Notes: generated by a model not told the origin, from the sequence alone. 64,000 bases of DNA from Streptomyces violascens (GCF_014649955.1 NZ_BMUA01000001.1:992001-1056000), one strand, 5' to 3'; counted from the stretch's first letter, positions 1-8,636 are shown. Numbers and translations: made by a program.

Positions 1-38
1 TGAACCCCGAGGACGACCACGAGGGGGCTGGCCGATGA
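1..38 (+). CDS. C-terminal end of an upstream gene, probably a paired CNNM/CBS membrane protein
   Basis: Only the last 11 codons and the TGA stop (36-38) lie in the window, ending N-P-E-D-D-H-E-G-A-G-R. The stop overlaps the ATG of the next gene as ATGA, so the two are translationally coupled. In Streptomyces, CNNM/CBS genes often come in such pairs, so the upstream gene is probably a paralogue. That identity is inferred from context; the residues seen are not diagnostic. Confidence 0.6.
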   Translation, partial: NPEDDHEGAGR

Positions 39-1060
39 TCATCGCGATCCAGATTCTGATCGGCCTGGCGACCCTGGTCGTCAACGCCTTCTTCGTCGGC
101 GCCGAGTTCGCCCTGATCTCGGTGCGCCGCAGCCAGATCGAACCGCTCGCCGAGGACGGCAACCGCCGCGCGCGCAGCGTCATTTGGGGCCTGGAACATG
201 TCTCGGCCCTGATGGCCGCGGCACAGCTCGGCATCACGCTGTGCACCCTGGTGCTCGGCGTGGTCGCGGAACCGGCCATCGCGCACATGGTCGAGCCGGT
301 CTTCGACGCGGTGGGCGTGCCGACCGGGCTGATCCATCCGGTGTCGTTCGTGCTCGCCCTCGCGGTCGCCACGTATCTGCACATGCTGCTCGGCGAGATG
401 GTGCCGAAGAACATCGCGCTGGCCGAGCCCGCGCGCACCGCGCTGCTGCTCGGCCCGCCGCTGGTGACGCTTGCGCGGGCGCTGCGTCCAGTGATCTTCG
501 CGATCAACGCCTTCGCCAACACCCTCCTGAAACTGCTCAGGGTGGACGCCAAGGACCATGTCGCGGCGACCTTCTCGGACGACGAACTGGCCCGCCTGGT
601 GACCGACGCGGGAGATGCCGGACTCCTCGACGACCGGGCGGCCGAGCGCCTGCACGACGCCCTTGAACTGGGACGACGGCCCGTCCGGGACGTGGTCGTG
701 CCGCTGGACAAGGTGGTACGGGCCGAGGTCGGCACCACCCCGGAGGAGCTGGAGCGGCTCGCGGCGAGCTCCGGGTTCTCGCGCTTCCCGGTCGTCGACG
801 AGGAGAGCCGCATCCTGGGTTATCTGCACGTCAAGGACGCCTTGGACGCGGCGCCGCGCGAGGTGGCCTTCCCCGTCGCGGCGCTGCGCCCGATCGCCCG
901 GGTGCGCGCCGCGACCCCGCTCGACGACGTGCTGACCGCGATGCGGCGCAGTCGTACGCACCTGGCGGCGGTCATCGGCGAGGAGGGCAAGCTGGCGGGC
1001 CTGGTCACGATGGAGGACGTGCTGCGGGAGCTCGTGGGCCCGCCGGCGGCCGCGGCCTAG
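35..1060 (+). CDS. Hemolysin C/CorC-type membrane protein with CNNM and CBS domains
   Basis: A 341-residue integral membrane protein. An N-terminal CNNM (DUF21) domain occupies about residues 1-190, with hydrophobic segments near 3-25, 58-80 and 100-120 and the family motif L-L-G-E-M-V-P-K-N. Two CBS repeats follow (about 215-275 and 280-335), with R-F-P-V-V-D and L-A-G-L-V-T-M-E-D-V-L signatures. The family is linked to divalent cation (Mg/Co) efflux or homeostasis, with CBS domains sensing nucleotides. The C-terminal CorC_HlyC transporter-associated domain found in longer members is absent, as is common for the second gene of such pairs. The ATG overlaps the upstream stop (ATGA). The family call is firm; the transported ion is unknown. 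Confidence 0.9.
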   Translation: MIIAIQILIGLATLVVNAFFVGAEFALISVRRSQIEPLAEDGNRRARSVIWGLEHVSALMAAAQLGITLCTLVLGVVAEPAIAHMVEPVFDAVGVPTGLIHPVSFVLALAVATYLHMLLGEMVPKNIALAEPARTALLLGPPLVTLARALRPVIFAINAFANTLLKLLRVDAKDHVAATFSDDELARLVTDAGDAGLLDDRAAERLHDALELGRRPVRDVVVPLDKVVRAEVGTTPEELERLAASSGFSRFPVVDEESRILGYLHVKDALDAAPREVAFPVAALRPIARVRAATPLDDVLTAMRRSRTHLAAVIGEEGKLAGLVTMEDVLRELVGPPAAAA

Positions 1061-1112
1061 GGGAACACCCACTGGCCCTTACGGTTGCCCCGTTGTTCGG
1101 CTGCCCGGCCGC

Positions 1113-1367
1113 TCACGCGGCGGGTTTGGCGGGAGCGGCCGGGCTCGTGGTCTCGGTGAGGCCCGGGCCCGGCTGCCCCAGCTGCGAGGAGCCGACGGCC
1201 ATCAGGACGGCGAGCACCGCGGCCATGCCCGCGGTCGCGAAGGCCGCGGTCCAGTGCACGTCGAGGAGGTTGGTCGCGCCGGCTGTCAGGACGGCGGCGA
1301 GCGCCTGGGCGAAGGTGCGGATGGCACGCTCGGCGGTGGCCTTCCAGAAGGCCGCGGTGAACAACAT
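1113..1367 (-). CDS. Small holin-like membrane protein
   Basis: An 84-residue protein beginning M-L-F-T-A-A-F-W-K-A. It has two predicted hydrophobic helices (about 17-36 and 42-62) and a polar, Pro/Ala-rich tail. This matches the small holin family annotated across Streptomyces chromosomes. I chose the ATG at 1367 because GAGAG lies about 10 bases upstream; an ATG 14 codons earlier has no better signal. No endolysin or other phage gene is nearby, so a role in prophage lysis is not supported. It is divergent from the SGNH hydrolase. Confidence 0.7.
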   Translation of the reverse strand: MLFTAAFWKATAERAIRTFAQALAAVLTAGATNLLDVHWTAAFATAGMAAVLAVLMAVGSSQLGQPGPGLTETTSPAAPAKPAA

Positions 1368-1425
1368 CGACGCTCGCTCTCTCGACGGCCGGTTCCGGCC
1401 GGGTTCCATAAAGTTGATGTGCTCC

Positions 1426-1535
1426 TGGCATACCGCGGAACGGGCTCCGCCGAAAGGGCCTGGTCGGCCTCCTTGTGATCACGGTCCCCAGGAGGGATTC
1501 GGCGCCCCCGGGCCGCCGTGGCATACCGCGCGGTA
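1426..1535. repeat. Direct repeat and palindrome between the holin-like gene and the SGNH hydrolase
   Basis: The 12-mer TGGCATACCGCG occurs at 1426-1437 and again at 1519-1530. The second copy runs into a perfect palindrome, TACCGCGCGGTA (1524-1535). A TACGAT -10-like hexamer follows at 1533-1538, only 10 bases before the hydrolase ATG. This looks like a regulated promoter with a very short leader; the binding protein is unknown. Confidence 0.4.
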
Positions 1536-1548
1536 CGATCGCTCCGCC

Positions 1549-2385
1549 ATGGAGATGAATGCCTCATACACCAGCTTTGCCGCGATCGGGGACTCCTTCA
1601 CGGAGGGCATGTCCGACCGGCTTCCCGACGGCTCCTACCGCGGCTGGGCCGATGTGCTCGCCACCCGCCTCGCGGCCCGCACACCCGGCTTCCGGTACGC
1701 GAACCTGGCCGTGCGCGGCAAGCTCATCGGGCAGATCGTCGAGGAGCAGGTGGCCGCGGCGGCCGCGCTGCGCCCGGACGTGATCACCCTGGTCGGCGGC
1801 CTCAACGACACTCTGCGCCCCAAGTGCGACATGGGCCGGGTGCGCGGACTCCTCACGGAGGCGGTCGAACAGCTCGCCCCCGCCTGCAAGCACCTGGTCC
1901 TGATGCGCAGCCCGGGCCGCAACGGCCCGGTCCTCGACCGCTTCCGCCCCCGCATGGAAGAGCTCTTCTCGTACGTCGATGAACTGGCCGGGCGCCACGG
2001 CGCGTTGGTCGTCGACCTGTACGGGGCGCCGGTGCTCGGTGATCAGCGGCTGTGGGACGTGGACCGGCTGCATCTGACCGAGGACGGGCACCGCAGGGTG
2101 GCGGAGGCGGTCTGGCAGACGCTGGGCCTGGACGCCGAGGACGACTGGCGCTCGCCCCTGCCGCCCGCGGTCCGCCCCGGCTGGGCCGCGAGCCGGACGG
2201 CCGACCTGCGCTTCGCCCGCCAGCACCTGGTGCCCTGGATCGGGCGCCGCGTCACCGGCCGCTCCTCCGGCGACGGCCGCAGCGGCGCCCACTTCGACGC
2301 CGCGCGGGGGCAGGCGTTCTGGGTCACACCCAGGGACGCGGCGGCTGCGGGGCCGGTGTCGGGGTGGGTCCGGGTCGAGGACTGA
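1549..2385 (+). CDS. SGNH/GDSL-type esterase or lipase family hydrolase
   Basis: A 278-residue protein with the SGNH blocks in order: block I I-G-D-S-F-T-E-G near the N-terminus (nucleophile Ser), block III G-G-L-N-D-T near residue 84, and the C-terminal D-R-L-H-L-T-E-D-G-H block carrying the catalytic Asp and His. There is no signal peptide, so it should act in the cytoplasm on an acyl ester of unknown identity. About 75 residues beyond the catalytic core end in a basic stretch. The ATG at 1549 is preferred; a second ATG lies two codons later. No clear ribosome site precedes it, which fits a short leader. Confidence 0.88.
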   Translation: MEMNASYTSFAAIGDSFTEGMSDRLPDGSYRGWADVLATRLAARTPGFRYANLAVRGKLIGQIVEEQVAAAAALRPDVITLVGGLNDTLRPKCDMGRVRGLLTEAVEQLAPACKHLVLMRSPGRNGPVLDRFRPRMEELFSYVDELAGRHGALVVDLYGAPVLGDQRLWDVDRLHLTEDGHRRVAEAVWQTLGLDAEDDWRSPLPPAVRPGWAASRTADLRFARQHLVPWIGRRVTGRSSGDGRSGAHFDAARGQAFWVTPRDAAAAGPVSGWVRVED

Positions 2386-2475
2386 GCGATCGTCAACCTG
2401 GCTTCCCCGAGCCGGAGTTGTGGGTCCGACTGCTTGTGCCTTGAGCGACCGGGAGCGCGGAGACCCATCAGCCAG

Positions 2476-3198
2476 TCACCCTGCCGTGCTCGGCTGCGGT
2501 ACCCGGGCCGCGAGGAACCGGGTGGTGCGGCGGAGCCGGAAGCCCAGCGACTCGTACAGCCTGATGGCGGTGGTGTTGGTGGCCGCGGTGTGCAGGAACG
2601 GGGTTTCGCCCCGCTCCCTGATGCCGAAGGCGACCGCGCGGACCAGGCGGGAGCCGAGGCCCTGGCCGCGGAAGGCGTCGTCGGTGCAGACCGCGCTGAT
2701 CTCGGTCCAGCCCGGCGGGTGCAGCCGCTCCCCGGCCATCGCGATCAGCCGGCCCTCGCGGCGGATGCCCAGGTAGGTGCCGAGCTCCACTGTGCGGGGC
2801 AGGAACGGTCCGGGCCGGGTGCGCTCCACGAGGGCGAGCATCTCGGGCACGTCGTCCGCGCCGAGCCGTACCGCCTCCTCGTCGGGGCGGGCGTCCACCG
2901 CCTCGTCGACGAGCTGGACGCCCTCCAGGTCGAAGGTGATCTCCCAGCCCTCCGGCAGCGCGACCCGCACCCCCGGAAGCGCCACTTCGGCGCCGGGCCC
3001 GGCGAGCGCGGCCAGATCCGCCCAGTCGCCGGCGTCCGGGTCCGCGGGCAGCCCGAGCCAGGGCGACACGTCGGTCTCGTAGCGCAGCACCCTGCCGCGG
3101 ACCTCGGCGAACCGCGCGTGCGGCCCGGTCAGCGAGGCGTACGCGGGGTTGTCCAGCGGGTGCGCCGGGGTCTCGGTGCGGACGGGCGCGTCGGACAT
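2476..3198 (-). CDS. GNAT family N-acetyltransferase
   Basis: A 240-residue protein whose C-terminal half is a GNAT fold: acetyl-CoA loop R-G-Q-G-L-G-S-R-L near residue 180, then a T-N-T-T-A-I-R-L-Y-E-S-L-G-F motif typical of the last strand and helix. The N-terminal 100 residues are not diagnostic. ATG 3198 is supported by AGGAG about 6 bases upstream; longer in-frame starts lack this. It probably acetylates a small molecule or protein amine, but the substrate cannot be read. It is divergent from the deformylase gene. Confidence 0.85.
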   Translation of the reverse strand: MSDAPVRTETPAHPLDNPAYASLTGPHARFAEVRGRVLRYETDVSPWLGLPADPDAGDWADLAALAGPGAEVALPGVRVALPEGWEITFDLEGVQLVDEAVDARPDEEAVRLGADDVPEMLALVERTRPGPFLPRTVELGTYLGIRREGRLIAMAGERLHPPGWTEISAVCTDDAFRGQGLGSRLVRAVAFGIRERGETPFLHTAATNTTAIRLYESLGFRLRRTTRFLAARVPQPSTAG

Positions 3199-3383
3199 GA
3201 TCTCCTCGCTCGGAATCTCGGGATCTCGGCACAGGGCAACGCCGGGTGCGCCCGTGAACGTCGGGTGCACCCTTACATGAAAGATCCGATTCCGGTCACG
3301 CATTCCCGGACGAGCCGGATTGTTCACAAGGTGGACATGATCCCGAGTGCGCGTCCAGTGATCGTTCTTGGCATCCTGTGAGC

Positions 3384-4031
3384 ATGTCGTCCCCCGCGCT
3401 CATCGACCTCGTCGACCAATTGCTCGCCGGCTCCGGCCCCTTGCCGATCGTCGCCGCCGGCGACCCCGTGCTGCGTCGGCCCGCCGAGCCGGTGGACGAC
3501 CGCCTGGACCGCAAGCGCCTCGACCGGCTGATCGAGGCGATGCGCGAGACGATGCTCGCGGCCCCGGGCGTCGGCCTCGCGGCACCCCAGGTGGGCCTGC
3601 CGCTGCGGCTCGCGGTCATCGAGGACGCGGCGGAGGTCTCCGAGGAGATCAGGCAGGCCCGCGGCCGCGTCCCGCAGCCGTTCCGGGTCCTGATCAACCC
3701 GTCGTACGAGCCCGTCGGGCCGGGCCGGGCCGCGTTCTTCGAGGGCTGCCTGAGCGTGCCGGGCTGGGGCGCGGTCGTGACCCGGCACGCGAACGTACGC
3801 CTGCGTGCGCTCGACGAGCGCGGCCGCGCGGTGGACGAGGTGTTCACCGGCTGGCCCGCCCGCATCGTCCAGCACGAGAGCGACCACCTCGACGGCACGC
3901 TGTACCTGGACCGCGCGGAGCTGCGCTCGCTGTCCTCCCGGGAGGCGATGGCCGGCCGCTGGGCCCAGCCGACCCCGGCCGCGGCGGCCGAGGCCCTCGG
4001 GTTCGAGCTGGGTGACACCCAGGAGGCGTGA
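3384..4031 (+). CDS. def: Peptide deformylase
   Basis: A 215-residue deformylase that removes the formyl group from the N-terminal Met of nascent proteins. All three family motifs are present: G-V-G-L-A-A-P-Q (motif 1, near residue 62), E-G-C-L-S-V-P-G (motif 2, metal-binding Cys) and Q-H-E-S-D-H-L-D-G (motif 3, two metal-binding His and the catalytic Glu). The length is a little over the usual 170-190 because of an N-terminal extension of about 30 residues. An in-frame GTG two codons earlier (3378) is an alternative start; neither has a strong ribosome site. Actinomycetes often have several def copies, so this may not be the only one. Confidence 0.95.
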   Translation: MSSPALIDLVDQLLAGSGPLPIVAAGDPVLRRPAEPVDDRLDRKRLDRLIEAMRETMLAAPGVGLAAPQVGLPLRLAVIEDAAEVSEEIRQARGRVPQPFRVLINPSYEPVGPGRAAFFEGCLSVPGWGAVVTRHANVRLRALDERGRAVDEVFTGWPARIVQHESDHLDGTLYLDRAELRSLSSREAMAGRWAQPTPAAAAEALGFELGDTQEA

Positions 4032-4159
4032 GAGCGGCCGTCACCGCGAGCCCACCTCCCGTTCCGCTGTGTGAGCGGCGCCCCCTCCCTCGGCAGCGAG
4101 GCATCGTCTCGTAGCAAGGCACAAACCGGGGTGGGGCGCTGGCCTGCAGAAATCGCCAG

Positions 4160-4165
4160 TAGAAT
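4160..4165 (+). promoter_or_regulatory. -10 element of purB giving a leaderless transcript
   Basis: TAGAAT matches the actinomycete -10 consensus (TANNNT). With normal spacing transcription would start at or within 1-2 bases of the purB GTG at 4174. The bases where a -35 box would sit (about 4137-4142) are poor, and no ribosome-binding site lies between this box and the start codon. Confidence 0.55.
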
Positions 4166-4173
4166 CTCGACAC

Positions 4174-5616
4174 GTGACTGCTGTGTCTGCGAAGCCTCGC
4201 ATCCCGAACGTTCTGGCCGGCCGCTACGCCTCCGCGGAGCTCGCCGTCCTCTGGTCCCCCGAGCAGAAGGTCAAGCTGGAGCGCCAGCTGTGGCTCGCCG
4301 TGCTGCGTGCCCAGAAGGACCTGGGGATCGAGGTGCCCGAGGCCGCACTCGCCGACTACGAGCGCGTCATCGACCAGGTCGACCTCGCCTCCATCGCCGA
4401 GCGCGAGAAGGTCACCCGGCACGATGTGAAGGCCCGCATCGAGGAATTCAACGCGCTGGCCGGCCACGAGCAGGTCCACAAGGGCATGACCTCGCGCGAC
4501 CTCACCGAGAACGTCGAGCAGCTCCAGATCCGGCTCTCGCTCGAACTGATGCGGGACCGCACGGTGGCGGTCCTCGCACGCCTCGGCAGGCTGTCCGGCG
4601 AGTACGCCGAGCTGGTCATGGCCGGGCGCTCGCACAACGTGGCCGCGCAGGCCACGACCCTGGGCAAGCGTTTCGCGACCGCGGCCGACGAGCTGCTCGT
4701 GGCGTACGGCCGCCTCGATGACCTGCTCGCCCGCTACCCGCTGCGCGGTATCAAGGGCCCGGTCGGCACCGCCCAGGACATGCTGGACCTGCTCGGCGGC
4801 GACGCCTCGAAGCTGGCCGACCTGGAGCAGCGCATCGCGGGCCACCTCGGCTTCGCGCACGCCTTCACCTCGGTCGGCCAGGTATACCCGCGCTCCCTCG
4901 ACTACGACGTGGTGACCGCGCTGGTGCAGCTGGCCGCCGCGCCGTCCTCGGTCGCCAAGACGATCCGTCTGATGGCCGGGCACGAGCTGGTCACCGAGGG
5001 CTTCAAGCCCGGCCAGGTCGGCTCGTCCGCGATGCCGCACAAGATGAACACCCGCTCCTGCGAGCGCGTGAACGGCCTGATGGTCATCCTGCGGGGCTAC
5101 GCCTCGATGACGGGCGAGCTGGCGGGCGACCAGTGGAACGAGGGCGACGTCTCCTGCTCGGTGGTCCGCCGGGTCGCGCTGCCCGACGCGTTCTTCGCCT
5201 TCGACGGTCTGCTCGAAACCTTCCTCACGGTGCTCGACGAGTTCGGCGCGTTCCCCGCCGTGGTCGCCCGTGAGCTGGACCGCTACCTGCCGTTCCTGGC
5301 CACGACGAAGGTCCTGATGGCCGCCGTCCGTGCCGGGGTGGGACGCGAGGCCGCGCACGAGGTCATCAAGGAGCACGCCGTCGCCTCCGCCCTCGCGATG
5401 CGCGAGCAGGGTGCCGAGCGCAACGAGCTTCTCGACAAGCTGGCCGCCGACGAGCGCATGCCGCTCGACCGCGCCCAGCTCGACGACCTGATGGCCGACA
5501 AGCTGTCCTTCACCGGCGCGGCCGGTGACCAGGTCACCGCCGTGGTGTCCCGCATCGAGGAGATCGTCAAGCAGCACCCCGCGGCCGCCGGTTACACCCC
5601 GGGCTCGATCCTCTGA
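4174..5616 (+). CDS. purB: Adenylosuccinate lyase
   Basis: A 480-residue fumarase/aspartase-superfamily enzyme. It splits SAICAR to AICAR and adenylosuccinate to AMP, both releasing fumarate, in purine synthesis. The superfamily signature G-S-S-A-M-P-H-K-M-N lies at about 283-292, and T-S-R-D-L-T-E-N and S-H-N-V-A-A-Q substrate motifs occur earlier. The GTG start has no Shine-Dalgarno sequence. A TAGAAT -10 hexamer (4160-4165) ends 8 bases before it, so the mRNA is probably leaderless. The next gene starts 11 bases after the stop. Confidence 0.97.
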   Translation: MTAVSAKPRIPNVLAGRYASAELAVLWSPEQKVKLERQLWLAVLRAQKDLGIEVPEAALADYERVIDQVDLASIAEREKVTRHDVKARIEEFNALAGHEQVHKGMTSRDLTENVEQLQIRLSLELMRDRTVAVLARLGRLSGEYAELVMAGRSHNVAAQATTLGKRFATAADELLVAYGRLDDLLARYPLRGIKGPVGTAQDMLDLLGGDASKLADLEQRIAGHLGFAHAFTSVGQVYPRSLDYDVVTALVQLAAAPSSVAKTIRLMAGHELVTEGFKPGQVGSSAMPHKMNTRSCERVNGLMVILRGYASMTGELAGDQWNEGDVSCSVVRRVALPDAFFAFDGLLETFLTVLDEFGAFPAVVARELDRYLPFLATTKVLMAAVRAGVGREAAHEVIKEHAVASALAMREQGAERNELLDKLAADERMPLDRAQLDDLMADKLSFTGAAGDQVTAVVSRIEEIVKQHPAAAGYTPGSIL

Positions 5617-5626
5617 TCCCGCACCC

Positions 5627-6175
5627 GTGCTGAGCCCCGAGGAACTCCAGGCCGCCCGCGACACCGTCATCCCCGACGTGATCGCGGGCGGTCTGTCCGT
5701 GCTGTTCTGCGGCATCAACCCGAGCCTGATGTCGGGCGCCACCGGCCACCACTTCGCCCGCCCGGGCAACCGCTTCTGGCCGGTGCTGCACCTGTCCGGC
5801 TTCACCCCCCGGCAGTTGAAGCCCTCCGAGCAGGGCGAGCTCCTCTCGTACGGTCTCGGCATCACCAATGTGGTGGCCCGGGCCACCGCGCGGGCCGACG
5901 AACTCGACGCCGAGGAGTTCTGCGAGGGCGGACGCCTGCTGGCGGCGAAGGTCGAACGGCTCCGACCCAACTGGCTGGCGGTTGTGGGCGTCACCGCGTA
6001 CCGCACGGCTTTCGGTGACCGCCGGGCCCAAATCGGTCCGCAGGACCACACGATCGGCACGACCCGGGTGTGGGCACTGCCCAATCCCAGCGGGCTGAAC
6101 GCGCACTGGACCGCGCAGACGATGGCCGAGGAGTACGGACGGTTGCGCGTGGCTGCGGAGGGGCGCCTCGGCTAG
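5627..6175 (+). CDS. mug: G/U mismatch-specific DNA glycosylase (Mug/TDG family)
   Basis: A 182-residue uracil-DNA glycosylase superfamily member, active in base-excision repair of G:U and related mismatches. The Mug motif G-I-N-P-S-L near residue 29 carries the catalytic-site Asn. The distal motif L-P-N-P-S-G-L-N (near 149) supplies the insertion loop. R-P-G-N-R-F-W is also typical of the family. GTG 5627 is 10 bases after the purB stop, consistent with co-transcription; a longer reading from inside purB is unlikely. Confidence 0.93.
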   Translation: MLSPEELQAARDTVIPDVIAGGLSVLFCGINPSLMSGATGHHFARPGNRFWPVLHLSGFTPRQLKPSEQGELLSYGLGITNVVARATARADELDAEEFCEGGRLLAAKVERLRPNWLAVVGVTAYRTAFGDRRAQIGPQDHTIGTTRVWALPNPSGLNAHWTAQTMAEEYGRLRVAAEGRLG

Positions 6176-6345
6176 CCCCCTCGCTGCGGTACGGCTCTTC
6201 GCGTGCGGGGCATCCCTGGCTGGTCGCGGCTCCGCGCCCGTTGGGGGCTGGCCACGCCCGCAAAGGGGGCGTTCCTGAAAGGGCAGGCGCACCGGCGAGG
6301 CAGGCGCATCGCGGGGCGCAGGCGCCCAGACCCATCGGACAGGCC

Positions 6346-6780
6346 CTAGGGCGGATCCACCTCCGTCACCGTCACGCTCAGGTCCCAGCCCGGGCCCTCC
6401 GCCTCCAGGTCGAGGCCCACGGCTATCCATCTGCCCTCGATCCGCCACAGGTTCAGGAAGTCGAAGCCGACGGCGAACTCCGCCCATGGCTCCGGTATCG
6501 CCTCGCCCGCGACCAGCCGGGCCTGGGCGCTCCAGAGGCTGATCCACTGCGGTTCCTCCCAGCGTCGGGTGAGCTCGGCCACCAGGGCGTCGTGGTCGGC
6601 GACGCATTGGGCGCGTTTTTCCAGGCGTTCCGTCAGGTCCTCCCATTCCTCCTCGTCGGCGCTCAGGCATGCGGAGTGATATCCCGGGCCGCTCACTTCC
6701 GCGCCGCTTCGGCTGCGCTCGGCGGGGAATTCCCGGGAGCGCAGCCGGTCGATGTGCTGGAGATACAGAGCGGTGGTCAT
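6346..6780 (-). CDS. Conserved hypothetical protein of 144 residues
   Basis: I do not recognise a family. The product is acidic and soluble with no signal peptide or membrane segment. It is rich in Trp and Glu in its middle part (E-E-E-W-E-D-L-T-E-R-L near residue 45), and its last third looks like beta strands (R-W-I-A-V-G-L-D-L-E). Codon use is that of the neighbours, so it is probably a real gene. It lies alone between the glycosylase and the ABC permease. Confidence 0.6.
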   Translation of the reverse strand: MTTALYLQHIDRLRSREFPAERSRSGAEVSGPGYHSACLSADEEEWEDLTERLEKRAQCVADHDALVAELTRRWEEPQWISLWSAQARLVAGEAIPEPWAEFAVGFDFLNLWRIEGRWIAVGLDLEAEGPGWDLSVTVTEVDPP

Positions 6781-6846
6781 GTCGTCAGTAAACCGCCCGG
6801 CACTGACAATTGGCGTGCCGTCAGCCGCCGGACGGCTGCCATCCGG

Positions 6847-7593
6847 TCAGGCGTCGCGGCGCCGCAGCGCCCACCAGCCGACGGCTGTCGCGAGCACCGT
6901 CCAGGCCGCCAGGACGGCCATCCCGCTCCACGGCCCGAGCGTCCCGGGCGGCGCCTGGAGCAGGATCTGCCGACCCGCCCGGTCCGGCAGGAAGTCGGCG
7001 GCGCCGCCGCCCTGCGACACGTCTCCCACCACGAACGGGAGGACCAGGAACAGGGGCACGAGCACGCTCAGCGCGCCGGTGACACTGCGCAGAAGGGCGG
7101 CGGCTCCTGCCGAGAGCAGGCTGACCAGGACCAGGTAGAGGGCGCAGCCGACGACCGCGCGCAGCGCGCCCGGGTCCGCGATGCCTATGCCGAAGCCCCG
7201 GTCCATCAGCGCCTGGCCGCCGAGAAAGCTGATCAGGCTGGCCACCAGGCCGACCGCGAGGACACTTCCGCCGATCACCGCGAGCTTGGCGCCGTAGAAC
7301 AGCGTTCTGTTGGGCACGGCAGCCAGGGATATCCGGATCCCTTCGTTCTTGTATTCACCCCCCATGGCTATGGCACCGAAAATGATCGCCGCCAACTGCC
7401 CGAAATTCAGCCCGTAGTAGGAGAACAGCACGGGGTCGAAGTCCGTGCTGCCGGGCTCCGGGCGTCCGAGCGCGGCGCAGACGAGAAGGGAGAGGCCCGC
7501 CGTCGCCACGGGGACGGTCAGCAGGGAGCCCACCAGGGAGCGCAGTGAACGGACCTTGATCCACTCGGTGTGGAGTGCCGCGGGGAACGACAT
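6847..7593 (-). CDS. ABC-2 type exporter permease
   Basis: A 248-residue membrane protein with six predicted hydrophobic segments and an N-terminal E-W-I-K-V-R-S-L-R-S motif, characteristic of ABC-2 permeases in actinomycetes. It starts 3 bases after the stop of the ATPase gene, so the pair forms one exporter operon. The substrate (peptide, lipid or drug) is not readable. A two-component system is encoded divergently just upstream and is the likely regulator. Confidence 0.9.
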   Translation of the reverse strand: MSFPAALHTEWIKVRSLRSLVGSLLTVPVATAGLSLLVCAALGRPEPGSTDFDPVLFSYYGLNFGQLAAIIFGAIAMGGEYKNEGIRISLAAVPNRTLFYGAKLAVIGGSVLAVGLVASLISFLGGQALMDRGFGIGIADPGALRAVVGCALYLVLVSLLSAGAAALLRSVTGALSVLVPLFLVLPFVVGDVSQGGGAADFLPDRAGRQILLQAPPGTLGPWSGMAVLAAWTVLATAVGWWALRRRDA

Positions 7594-7596
7594 GGC

Positions 7597-8529
7597 CTAG
7601 GCCTCCTGGGTCTGGGGCGGGCGGGAGGATGCGTACTCCGCCTGGTCGGCGGTCAGATCGAGGTAGGCCTGCTCCAACGTTCCTTCCTCATTGGCGAGTT
7701 CGAGAATGGGGATGCCCTCGCGGGCTGCGATCGGGCCGATGTCGTCGACGCGTGCGCCCTCCACCGTCCAGCGTCCGCCCTCTTCCTGGACCGGGTCGAA
7801 GCCCTTGCCGAGCAGGAGGGTCCGCAGCCGGGCGCCTTCGGTGGTGCGCAGCCGGACCCTGGGCCGGATCCGGGAGTCGATGAAGTCCTGCATCGGGGTG
7901 TCGGCGAGGAGCCGGCCGCGGCCGAGGACGACCAGGTGGTCGGCGAACGAGGCGGTCTCGTTCATCAGGTGGCTGGAGACGAGCACCGTCCTCCCCTCCC
8001 GCGCGAGGCTGCGCATCAACTCCCTTGTCCAGATGATCCCTTCGGGGTCCAGACCGTTGGACGGCTCGTCCAGGATCACCACCGCCGGGTTGCCGAGCAG
8101 GGCGGCCGCGATCCCGAGCCGCTGCCGCATCCCGAGCGAGAACGTCCTGATCCGGCGGCCCGCGACCCCCGCGAGCCCGGCTTCCTCCAGAACCTCCGCC
8201 ACGCGCCGCACCGGTATGCGGTTGCTCGCCGCGAGGGCCAGCAGATGGCTGCGGGCCGTGCGGGAGCCGTGCGCGGCCTGTGCGTCGAGCAGGGCGCCCA
8301 CTTCGCGCAACGGCTCCGTCAGGTCCGCGTACCGGCGGCCGCCGATCAGTGCGGTGCCGGACGTCGGCCGGTCGAGGCCGAGGAGAATGCGCAGGGTGGT
8401 GGACTTGCCCGCGCCGTTGGGGCCGAGGAAGCCGGTCACCCGGCCGGGCTCGACCGCGAAGGTGAGCCGGTCCACGGCTCGCGTGGTGCCGTACTCCTTG
8501 CGGAGCTCTTGGACGTCGATCCTTGTCAT
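7597..8529 (-). CDS. ABC transporter ATP-binding protein
   Basis: A 310-residue ATPase with Walker A G-P-N-G-A-G-K-S-T near residue 36, the signature L-G-M-R-Q-R near 134 (here F-S-L-G-M-R-Q-R rather than LSGGQ), Walker B V-V-I-L-D-E-P, and H-loop S-S-H. The L-S-L-G-M-R-type signature and a C-terminal extension of about 90 residues are typical of bacitracin/lantibiotic-type (BcrA-like) exporters. ATG 8529 is chosen because the family start M-T-R-I-D-V-Q-E-L fits. It is paired with the permease that follows. Confidence 0.93.
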   Translation of the reverse strand: MTRIDVQELRKEYGTTRAVDRLTFAVEPGRVTGFLGPNGAGKSTTLRILLGLDRPTSGTALIGGRRYADLTEPLREVGALLDAQAAHGSRTARSHLLALAASNRIPVRRVAEVLEEAGLAGVAGRRIRTFSLGMRQRLGIAAALLGNPAVVILDEPSNGLDPEGIIWTRELMRSLAREGRTVLVSSHLMNETASFADHLVVLGRGRLLADTPMQDFIDSRIRPRVRLRTTEGARLRTLLLGKGFDPVQEEGGRWTVEGARVDDIGPIAAREGIPILELANEEGTLEQAYLDLTADQAEYASSRPPQTQEA

Positions 8530-8576
8530 GCCCCAAGCGTCGCCGTCCACGCAGGTCAGCCGCCTCCCCCGGCAGA

Positions 8577-8603
8577 GGGGAGCTTCTCCCCCGCACGGGG
8601 GAG
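8577..8603. promoter_or_regulatory. Overlapping G/C-rich palindromes between the ABC operon and the sensor kinase
   Basis: GGGGAG-CTT-CTCCCC (8577-8591) overlaps CTCCCCCG-CA-CGGGGGAG (8586-8603). Both lie in the 107-base gap between the divergent ABC operon (start 8529) and the histidine kinase (start 8637). The position suits an operator for the response regulator encoded downstream. The pattern is seen; the function is inferred. Confidence 0.4.
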
Positions 8604-8636
8604 CCGGATCGATCACCGCGCTGGGACGATGGGCGA

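Noticed and set aside
1113-1367. The holin-like gene as evidence of a prophage.
   Set aside because: No integrase, terminase, capsid, tail or endolysin gene is nearby, and the flanking genes are housekeeping. Stand-alone holin-like genes are common in Streptomyces.
3844-6084. A 746-codon frame opposite purB and the glycosylase.
   Set aside because: It is an antisense shadow of two well-supported genes; its translation is low-complexity and has no start signal.
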